Below, piece by piece: positions 19,074 to 26,766 of a stretch of DNA of 64,000 nt. The notes beneath the pieces are model-generated. The model had not been told where the DNA came from. It worked only from the letters and a program-made list of their open reading frames with translations, and searched no databases. Source of the stretch: CBFHWU01 sp965659665 (GTDB lineage: Bacteria; Bacteroidota; Bacteroidia; Flavobacteriales; Flavobacteriaceae); assembly GCA_965659665.1 (NCBI GenBank), contig CBFHWU010000017.1, positions 124,001-188,000 of the forward strand, read 5' to 3'. Both the position numbers and the translations under genes were made by a program. How positions within the stretch are numbered: position 1 is the first letter of the stretch; each line of letters opens with the position of its first letter.

Positions 19074-20990
19074 TTACCATCCTGGGTTTTGTATTAAATT
19101 AGGATTAGTGTTGAGTTCACTAATTTTAATTGGGTGAAAATAATCACGAGGAGTAGAAAAAACACGCGTTCCCACTTCTTTTACCTGATAATATCCATCC
19201 TCAGTACTTTCATCAACAGACCATCCTTTAACATTGTTGTTAAAATAAGTATCTGCCAGCTTCCATCTTCGAATATCATTGTATCGATGCCCTTCAAAAG
19301 CTAGCTCTATCATTCGTTCTTGTCTAATGATTTCTCTTAGACCATCTTTTGTGGTATGTTTATTTGGTGTTCTTGCTTTGGTGGCATCACTCCAAACTAC
19401 TTCCACATTCGCAATACCCGCCCGAGAACGAATGACGTTTAGGGCATCGTAAATTTCCTGACTTGGACCGTAAGCCTCATTCATTGCTTCAGCATAATTT
19501 AGATAGAGTTCTGCTAATCGAATATTAGGCCATGGATAGTTAATCAATTTATTGTACCCATCACCTTCTGAATCAGGATGCACTAATTTTTTTAAGGAAA
19601 ACCCAGTAATCAAATAATCACTAGAATTAGCAATTCGACCGTGGGTTTGCCCTTTTTTCATTCGAAGGTTCCACAGCTTTCCCCATCCTCGATATTGGCT
19701 TAAATCAAATCCAATAGAAGCATAAAAACGAGGTTCACGATCGAGATGTAAAAATGCTGTCCGCTGCCGTGGTAAGGCATAAAAACCACGATCGGTCGGA
19801 ACTGTGGTGGTATTGTATCGGTTGTCATAGTTAAAGGTTAAATCTTCCTCGATAGGCAAACCATTACGCGTGTAATAAGTTTCGACCATTCGCAATGTAG
19901 GTGCAACCCATTGCCATGCTGCTTCCACGGAGGAAGAAACGGGATCTTTCATTAAAGAACCTGCCTGAATTTGCCACCAGTCGGATACGGGACTCGAATT
20001 GCCCCATAAAAGTTCAGCATTCCATTTTTCAACGATAGCATACTTGATATCGTATAAGGTTCTATAAAAACTGTATTGAAAATTTTGATTATCATAAGAA
20101 GGGGGATTTGATGAGTAAGTGTATAGTTCCGCTCCTTGATTTAAGGCATTTTCTAATGCTTCTCTAGCAATATCTGCGGCTAACTCCCATTTGGATACCT
20201 CAAAAGTTTGATTGAAATAAGGAGTACCTTCTTGGTTTGTAAAGTCACTATAAAACGCTGAATTTCCATTGTATAATGGACTAGCAGACAGTAAAGCCAC
20301 TTTAGATTTCATTGCATGTGCAATAACTTGATCCATCCGGCCTAAATCATTATTTGTAAGAATACGTTCAGGCAAAAAAGGTATTGCTTGATCGATAGTA
20401 GTTAGAATGTATGAGAATGAGTCATCAACCGTTTCTCTTTTCACACGAAGTTCTTCATCTGATACCGATATGGGCATATTTTCGTCTACAATTGGAATGG
20501 GTCCGTAATAGTTTACCAATAAGTAATGATAATAGGCTTTGAGTACTTGTGCTTCTGCTGTCCAAGTGTTTTTTTCTTCTTGGGTCATATCGATCACTTG
20601 ATCGATATTATCGATTAGGGTATTACAACTTCTTATACCATCCCATAACGATCCTTGACCTCTACCTTGAGCACCATATCCGTTCCAAAATCCCATGATT
20701 GGCTCCGAAGCTGTTTGTTTTCCTTTCATGAGTTCAATTCCAGGAGTATCTTTAGCTAAAGGAGTTGTAATTTCGTCACTAGCCATTACAAAAGTGGCAT
20801 AAATCCCATCATTTTGAGGGAGATAACTGTAACATGTAGCCAATGCGGTATACGCTGCATCTTTACGTTGAAACATTAATGAAACTTCTTGTGTTTTGTC
20901 GGGAACGATATCCAAGTATTCATCGCAGCTTATTAGTCCTAGCAGGATGAGGGAGTAACTAACAATATTTTTTAAATTTAATTTCATCAT
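19074..20990 (-). CDS. SusD/RagB family glycan-binding outer-membrane lipoprotein
   Basis: The 638-residue lipoprotein (lipobox LISC, Cys22) has the SusD helical TPR core near the N-terminus (AYTALATCYSYL) and the conserved C-terminal region (IRLAELYLNYAEAMNEA; ERMIELAFEGHRYNDIRRWK). It forms the lid of a SusC channel and captures glycan for import. The TAATG junction with susC shares one base, which gives tight translational coupling. The nearby GH5, GH3, GH17, GH30 and GH149 suggest a beta-1,3/1,6-glucan substrate. Confidence 0.96.
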   Translation of the reverse strand: MMKLNLKNIVSYSLILLGLISCDEYLDIVPDKTQEVSLMFQRKDAAYTALATCYSYLPQNDGIYATFVMASDEITTPLAKDTPGIELMKGKQTASEPIMGFWNGYGAQGRGQGSLWDGIRSCNTLIDNIDQVIDMTQEEKNTWTAEAQVLKAYYHYLLVNYYGPIPIVDENMPISVSDEELRVKRETVDDSFSYILTTIDQAIPFLPERILTNNDLGRMDQVIAHAMKSKVALLSASPLYNGNSAFYSDFTNQEGTPYFNQTFEVSKWELAADIAREALENALNQGAELYTYSSNPPSYDNQNFQYSFYRTLYDIKYAIVEKWNAELLWGNSSPVSDWWQIQAGSLMKDPVSSSVEAAWQWVAPTLRMVETYYTRNGLPIEEDLTFNYDNRYNTTTVPTDRGFYALPRQRTAFLHLDREPRFYASIGFDLSQYRGWGKLWNLRMKKGQTHGRIANSSDYLITGFSLKKLVHPDSEGDGYNKLINYPWPNIRLAELYLNYAEAMNEAYGPSQEIYDALNVIRSRAGIANVEVVWSDATKARTPNKHTTKDGLREIIRQERMIELAFEGHRYNDIRRWKLADTYFNNNVKGWSVDESTEDGYYQVKEVGTRVFSTPRDYFHPIKISELNTNPNLIQNPGW

Positions 20991-23900
20991 TAAAAATTTA
21001 GTTGTAAACCAATATTTATTACACGTTGAGGTGGATAACCTAATCCGTTACCTGCCATTTCAATATCCCAAAGATCAAATGAACTGAAACTAAATAAGTT
21101 GAGTCCACTTGCATAAAACCTTGTTTGTACACCTTGAAGATTTAACCATTTCTCAGGGAGTGTATAGCCTAATTCAACAGTCTTTAAACGCAAGAATTCA
21201 CCATTGCGCAACCACCAAGTTGAGGGTTGATTATTATTATTTATTTCTTCGGTAGATAATCTTGGCCAAAAAGCATTCGGATCAGGATTATTTTCTGACC
21301 AATGATTGTTGGCGATAACACTGAGTGCATTACGCTCATTGATAAAGGGGGCTATATCATTTGGATTTATAAAAAATGATGACCGTGCTGCTCCTTGAAA
21401 AAAGAAAGAGAAATCTACATTTTTATAGCCTATAGAGGCTCCAAAACCATATACAATTTCGGGAACAAAAGGATTTCCAATGGGTACTTTATCGAGCTCG
21501 TTAATCTGGCCGTCTTCGTTTACATCTTTATATTTAATATCTCCAGGCAAGTACGTATTTTCGGAACTTGAAAATCCATTAAATTGCTCAGGTGAATTCT
21601 GAATATCTTCTTGATCGATAAACAAACGTTCAGCGATATAACCTCGTGGCTGATTAACAGGATAGCCTACCTCACTTAAATAGCTATAAGGATACTGTGG
21701 TTCATTTTTGACCATTACTTCGTTGGTTGAGTATGTAAATGTACCTCGAGCTGAAATATATAACCCATTTGCGAATGATTGATTGTAATCCAAAGCAATA
21801 TCTACCCCGCTTGACTTTACCTCCCCAGAGTTGCTACTAACTATGGTAGTAAGTCCTGCTGTTTCAGGAAATACGGATCGTTCTTCGTATATTTTTTTTC
21901 TATTTTCTTCGAAATAATCGACTTGAATCATCAGTTTATCATTGAACCCAAGTTCTAGGCCATAGTTTGCTTTTTCGGCTACTTCCCAAGTGACATCAGG
22001 ATTAGAGTAGCGATTAATATTATATCCGTTGTAATAATTATTGAATTCTCCACCCCAAGTGTATCCTCTTCCCCCATCATCAAGATTTACATCTGATAAA
22101 TAAAAGAAACGATCATTAGGATCTGAAATATTATCATTACCCACTAACCCATATGTATATTTAAGTTTTAAAGTTGTAATTGATGGGAAGGCTTCTTCAA
22201 AAAATTTTTCATTTGAAACAATCCACCCGATTCCAGCAGATGGGAAAAATCCAAAACGATTATTAGCGGCAAATTTTTCGGATCCATTGTATCCGAAATT
22301 AAATTCTGTAAAATATCGATCATCGTATCCGTAGGTAGCACGTCCCGAGAGGCCCATATTTCGTGATGGTAAAGTTGAAAATGCTGAATTACCACTAATG
22401 GTGTTTAGCGATTCACTAAAATTAAATACCAGTAGACCTCCTATTTGATGTTTTTCGTTAAACAGTCTGTCGTATTGCGTTACAAATTCATAATAGAAAT
22501 TACTATTCACGTTATTTGAAGTGATAGGGTTATTTAAAAATTCAGTTCCTTCTTGAATCTGATACAATGCATTGATCACCCCTTCCTCTGTTTGTATTTC
22601 TGCAATCCCGTAATAAAATGGATCAAAATTTCTTTTATTTTCCGTTTCGCCGTAACTTTTGATAGCAGCCATTGCTCTAAGAGATAAACCTTCTGTAATA
22701 AAATCTAAGTCTTGTTCTATTTGTACCTGTGAAAGAATAGTGGATGTAAATCGATCTTTATAGCCTTTAACCATTTCTGCATATGGGTTCGGAAAACCTC
22801 CATTCCCTTTGTTTCCAAATAAAGTATGATTAGATTTTAATACTTCGTCCTCAAAAGTATAGTATTTTGGAAAGTTAACTGGGTTGGCTTGCATCACCAT
22901 ACCAAAGATATCGTTGGCGTTATCTATTGGTCCGTTGTAGCGTTCAAATTGTGAGTTAAATTTAACTGCAATTTTTGTAGTGCTGGTTAGATTGATATTG
23001 ACGTTTGCTCTTAAATTAGACCGATTAATGTCGATATTGTTGTTAAAGTTATTGAGTGGGTCAACTTTTAGTAACCCAGTATCATTTAAATGTGATACGG
23101 AAAGGTAATATTGGGCCACATCGCCTCCACCATTTACGTTCAGATTTGCTTTTTTATTGATGGTATAGTCTTTGAATAACTCATCGTACCAATTTAAATT
23201 TGGATAAATATTGTTATCAAGTCCATTTCGTGTAGCTTCAATTTTGTTTTTGCTATAAAATAGAGATGCAGAGGGGTTACGCATTCGTAAGGCTCTATTA
23301 TAGAGCTCCATATAGCTTACTCCATCCAAAAATTCGTTTGTTTGAGAAGGGGCCGAAAAAGCAGTTTCGTAACGAAAAGATACTTTAGCTTTCCCTTTTT
23401 TCCCTTCTTTTGTAGTGACTAAAATCACTCCATTAGCTCCTCTTGCTCCGTAAAGTGATGTTGCAGTAGCATCTTTCATGATCGAGAAGCTGGCAATGTT
23501 ATCGGGTTCGATACGAGCAAGGTCATTCGCACTTACTTCTAAACCATCAATTAAAATCAGCGGATTATTAGACTGACCAAAGGACGTAATACCCCGAATA
23601 AAGAATTCTGCATTGTCCGCTCCAGGTTCCCCCGAACGTTGATAGGAGATGACACCTGCTAATCGCCCAGCTAAACTTGCTGTTAGGTTCGATGTGGGTT
23701 GTTTAAGCTCCGAAGGTTTAATTGTATTAATAGAACCTATTACACTGTTTTTTTTTTGTTTTTGAAATGCCACTACTTGTACTTCTTCTAACGCTTCTAT
23801 ATTTTCGTTTAATATTATATCGAGGTATCTTTTATTTTCTACAGGGACACTTTGGGTATCAAAACCTACATAAGAAAAAATTAAAATTTCGGAAGGGGTG

Positions 23901-24097
23901 GATGTGGTTATCACATATTTTCCATCAAGATCAGAAACCACTCCGTTTGAAGTTCCTTCTTCTTGTATGGTAACTCCTGGAAGTGATATTCCGTTTGAGT
24001 CCACTATAGTTCCTGATACTAAGTGACCTTGCGCTGTTATTGTTGTCCATGATAACGTGGTAAGTAAAACAATTAAAAAACTAAGTCTTTTGTGCAT
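20990..24097 (-). CDS. SusC/RagA family TonB-dependent outer-membrane transporter
   Basis: The 1035-residue protein has a signal peptide and a carboxypeptidase-like beta domain (about 25-110). A TonB-box-like EEVQVVAF is followed by a plug with the SusC hallmark (DGLEVS, then MKDATATSLYGARGANGVI) and a 22-stranded barrel ending in LNF. It imports oligosaccharides across the outer membrane with SusD, powered by TonB. A stable hairpin lies just upstream (24111-24142), between this gene and the surface-protein gene. SusC may therefore be expressed partly by read-through or from its own promoter. Confidence 0.96.
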   Translation of the reverse strand: MHKRLSFLIVLLTTLSWTTITAQGHLVSGTIVDSNGISLPGVTIQEEGTSNGVVSDLDGKYVITTSTPSEILIFSYVGFDTQSVPVENKRYLDIILNENIEALEEVQVVAFQKQKKNSVIGSINTIKPSELKQPTSNLTASLAGRLAGVISYQRSGEPGADNAEFFIRGITSFGQSNNPLILIDGLEVSANDLARIEPDNIASFSIMKDATATSLYGARGANGVILVTTKEGKKGKAKVSFRYETAFSAPSQTNEFLDGVSYMELYNRALRMRNPSASLFYSKNKIEATRNGLDNNIYPNLNWYDELFKDYTINKKANLNVNGGGDVAQYYLSVSHLNDTGLLKVDPLNNFNNNIDINRSNLRANVNINLTSTTKIAVKFNSQFERYNGPIDNANDIFGMVMQANPVNFPKYYTFEDEVLKSNHTLFGNKGNGGFPNPYAEMVKGYKDRFTSTILSQVQIEQDLDFITEGLSLRAMAAIKSYGETENKRNFDPFYYGIAEIQTEEGVINALYQIQEGTEFLNNPITSNNVNSNFYYEFVTQYDRLFNEKHQIGGLLVFNFSESLNTISGNSAFSTLPSRNMGLSGRATYGYDDRYFTEFNFGYNGSEKFAANNRFGFFPSAGIGWIVSNEKFFEEAFPSITTLKLKYTYGLVGNDNISDPNDRFFYLSDVNLDDGGRGYTWGGEFNNYYNGYNINRYSNPDVTWEVAEKANYGLELGFNDKLMIQVDYFEENRKKIYEERSVFPETAGLTTIVSSNSGEVKSSGVDIALDYNQSFANGLYISARGTFTYSTNEVMVKNEPQYPYSYLSEVGYPVNQPRGYIAERLFIDQEDIQNSPEQFNGFSSSENTYLPGDIKYKDVNEDGQINELDKVPIGNPFVPEIVYGFGASIGYKNVDFSFFFQGAARSSFFINPNDIAPFINERNALSVIANNHWSENNPDPNAFWPRLSTEEINNNNQPSTWWLRNGEFLRLKTVELGYTLPEKWLNLQGVQTRFYASGLNLFSFSSFDLWDIEMAGNGLGYPPQRVINIGLQLNF

Positions 24098-24104
24098 TGT
24101 GTGT

Positions 24105-24142
24105 GTATAAAAAAGAGCAGAAGAATAATCTTCTGCTCTTTT
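24105..24142 (-). terminator. Strong hairpin with T-run between the surface-protein gene and susC
   Basis: AAAAGAGCAGAAGA (24111-24124) and its exact reverse complement (24129-24142) form a 14-base-pair stem with a four-base loop. On the minus strand it is followed by six T residues, the form of an intrinsic terminator. It lies after the 802-residue surface-protein gene and only about 13 bases before the susC ATG. It would reduce susCD transcription relative to the first gene, or protect a 3' end after processing. Confidence 0.8.
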
Positions 24143-24150
24143 GGTGTTAA

Positions 24151-26559
24151 TTATTCAATAACTATTTGTTGGGCACTGTTGTTTATTGTCAAAATATATA
24201 CGCCTTTATCCATATCACTAACATCTATTTGGTCGTTAGTAATTTTTTCACTTATTATAGTACGACCAGTTAAGTCATATATATTTACCTGATCACCATT
24301 ACGCGCATTACTGAAGTATATATGTTCAGATACTGGGTTTGGGTATATGCTTAATTTATGATTTTCTGCGTCACCTATGGAAGCTGAATTTGCTAATAGA
24401 GGGCCCTTAAAGTCATCAATGTAATACGTAGCTGCAGTACTATCTCCTCCATTAACATAAATACTGACATGCGTGTAAGTTGTTTTGTCAGAGGCAATAT
24501 CTGAGCCATCAAAATAAAGGGTTTGCCATTGATTTGCTAAAAGTATATTAGCATCCATTTCTTTGTTATCTCCTCCATCATCTTTTTGATCACCAACTTT
24601 AAATCGAACCCATGCTGTTTCCAGTGATTTAATTTTAATGGAGAACACATGACCTTGATTGAAATCTACACTGTTATCTAATTCATAATGTACTCTATTC
24701 CATCCGCTCCATGAGCTATTTTTATCCCACTGCAACACCATATTGGAGCTATCGTCAGGGTCAGTTACAACAGCTGAATTCCCCGCAGGATCCCCCATTG
24801 TATCTTGGATCAATACGTTATCTTCTACTCCTTCGTTGTCTTCATACATTGTAAAAGTCGGGCTAGTTGCTGAGGTGGTAAATGTTCCATAAACACCATT
24901 TACAGGGGTTTGATTTGCGAACTGAGTTGTTCCTTCAATTATTCCATACCAGTAGGTAGTATTAGATTGAAGCATATTATTTGGAACGATATGCATGGTC
25001 AATTCATCGTCGCTTAAAACAGCTTTTGAAGGGACGATTGTCCCCGTTGAACTTCCTTCTCTTAGCTCTATTTTAGGGGATGCATCCGTAATTTCAGATC
25101 CATCTGTATTTTTAAATTCTATATTCGAAACAATGCTGAGGTTTGAAAATGTTACAATATCAGTTGAACCATCTGCTGGGTTTAAAGCAATTTCAGCAGG
25201 GGGAGGAGTATTCCCTTTGTGTATTTCATCAAAATAATAAATGTCTCCTTCAATGGATCCACCACTTTTTGACCGATCAAAATAGAGTTGAACACGATTG
25301 TGATTATTGGCTGTTTGAGAGCTGAAGTTATATGTGAGTTGTACCCACTTGTTGGTTTCACTGACTAAAATTTCTTTCACTCCAGAATTGTTACCCCAGT
25401 CAGGGTCGTTTTGTAATTGCATATGCACGGTTACAGGCTTGTCCACCCAAACTTTCACTCTAAAGAATGGTGTAGCTTCATAATTAAAGAAACTAAGAGT
25501 ACTTCCATTCACATTACCGTTTTCGATACCCGCATCTCCACTTGGTACGGTATATTGACCTACATAATTTGTCATATTAATCCCTGATTTATCTGGATTT
25601 TCAATTTTTTCAAATCCTGCACCTCCCCAACTCGAGAAGCTTGCATCAGTTTCAGTAGACTCAAAGTCAATAAGCATTTGACTTGATTGAATTGTTTCTG
25701 AAATAAACGTACTGCTTTCAGGATTCACAGAACTTGCATCGTTATAAGCAATTTCGTATTCGTTGATAGAAAAATAGTATTGTCGATTTGAATCAAAGTT
25801 TTCAGTAGGGTCAATAGTAATTACATTTTTATCTCCATTTATTGTTGCACTAAAGGACAGATCTTGCCCAAGATTATCAGATTCTCTTAACACAACGACA
25901 TTTGCTAAATCAGCATCAGTGAGTTCTGAGTTATCTGATTTAACCAATCCTTGATTAGCATAGATATAAAGGTTTGAAGTGGCGCTTACATTTGTAGAAC
26001 CATCATTGGGTTGTAGATCAATTTGATTGAAAGTGTAAAATGGAGAACCATATATATTGTCTATATAGTAAACATCTCCAGCATTATTGTTATCGCCACT
26101 AAAAGAAATTCCAAACTTATTAAGTAAAACATTTGTTGTTCCTGAAAAATCTATTTCTACTGTCGTCCATTCGTTAATGGTATTAATAGTGGTTGTTTTG
26201 GTCACATTATCTCTTCCCCAATCCATTCCTTCAAGTTTGATATTGATATCTACTATTTCAGTTGTATAAACATCAACATAAAAAATGGGTGAGGATTCTA
26301 AGTCAAAATATCCTGTATAGGAACTACCTGATGTTAAGCGTTCAGGATCGTCAGGGTGCATAGTTAGCTTGGCCACTTTAAGCGAGCTGTTGATTCCACC
26401 AGGGAATGGGTTATCTATTGATTCACTAACAAGAATTCCTTGCCAGTCGCTAAGGGTAATATCCGTACCATTTGCTTCAAAATCAGCATAAAGTTCAACG
26501 TTTTGGGCGTTGACTGTGCTCATTAACATAAACATTAATAATAATATAAATTTTTTCAT
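24151..26559 (-). CDS. Type IX-secreted modular surface protein, probable glycan-binding
   Basis: From the ATG at 26559 (the longer GTG start at 26583 only adds residues before the signal peptide) the protein has 802 residues: MKKFILLLMFMLMSTVNAQ signal peptide, then three jelly-roll-like modules separated by two SbsA/Big_5-like Ig domains (each with LxPxDGST near its start), and a type A type IX sorting domain (IYPNPVSE, about the last 75 residues). No catalytic motif is seen. Module ends such as VYYIDNI, IYYFDEI and TYYIDDF repeat the same phrase, which suggests internal duplication of a carbohydrate-binding module. As first gene of the PUL it may take the role of a SusE/F-type binder, but secreted by type IX. 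Confidence 0.75.
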   Translation of the reverse strand: MKKFILLLMFMLMSTVNAQNVELYADFEANGTDITLSDWQGILVSESIDNPFPGGINSSLKVAKLTMHPDDPERLTSGSSYTGYFDLESSPIFYVDVYTTEIVDINIKLEGMDWGRDNVTKTTTINTINEWTTVEIDFSGTTNVLLNKFGISFSGDNNNAGDVYYIDNIYGSPFYTFNQIDLQPNDGSTNVSATSNLYIYANQGLVKSDNSELTDADLANVVVLRESDNLGQDLSFSATINGDKNVITIDPTENFDSNRQYYFSINEYEIAYNDASSVNPESSTFISETIQSSQMLIDFESTETDASFSSWGGAGFEKIENPDKSGINMTNYVGQYTVPSGDAGIENGNVNGSTLSFFNYEATPFFRVKVWVDKPVTVHMQLQNDPDWGNNSGVKEILVSETNKWVQLTYNFSSQTANNHNRVQLYFDRSKSGGSIEGDIYYFDEIHKGNTPPPAEIALNPADGSTDIVTFSNLSIVSNIEFKNTDGSEITDASPKIELREGSSTGTIVPSKAVLSDDELTMHIVPNNMLQSNTTYWYGIIEGTTQFANQTPVNGVYGTFTTSATSPTFTMYEDNEGVEDNVLIQDTMGDPAGNSAVVTDPDDSSNMVLQWDKNSSWSGWNRVHYELDNSVDFNQGHVFSIKIKSLETAWVRFKVGDQKDDGGDNKEMDANILLANQWQTLYFDGSDIASDKTTYTHVSIYVNGGDSTAATYYIDDFKGPLLANSASIGDAENHKLSIYPNPVSEHIYFSNARNGDQVNIYDLTGRTIISEKITNDQIDVSDMDKGVYILTINNSAQQIVIE

Positions 26560-26626
26560 GTGTGTGTATTTTAAATAATTCACAGTTTTGTAAAATAAAA
26601 TAGCGAATTTCTGAATTGATTTAAGA

Positions 26627-26634
26627 CAAAATTA
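26627..26634 (-). promoter_or_regulatory. Candidate -7 promoter element of the PUL operon
   Basis: On the minus strand TAATTTTG matches the consensus TAnnTTTG. It lies 67 bases before the ATG at 26559 and about 30 bases downstream of the phased direct repeats. No clear TTG -33 element is present at the usual distance, as expected for a promoter that depends on an activator. Confidence 0.45.
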
Positions 26635-26663
26635 AGAATATATTAAAATAATATAGGTTTTCA

Positions 26664-26719
26664 CCCCCCTAAACAAACTCTACAAAAAACAAACAAACCC
26701 CTACAAAACCCCTACAAAC
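26664..26719 (-). promoter_or_regulatory. Phased direct repeats, probable activator-binding sites of the PUL
   Basis: On the plus strand CCCCTACAAAA (26698-26708) and CCCCTACAAAC (26709-26719) are tandem at 11 bases. A related copy ACTCTACAAAA starts at 26677 and a weaker one, CCCCTAAACAAA, at 26666. Starts are thus spaced 11, 21 and 11, which places all copies on about the same helical face. Read with the operon, the motif is TTTGTAGGGG. The sites lie between the regulator gene and the first PUL gene, upstream of a candidate -7 element. Confidence 0.65.
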
Positions 26720-26766
26720 ATATTTAATTTTTATTTAAATAATTTTCTTTTTTCTTTTTAAATAAG

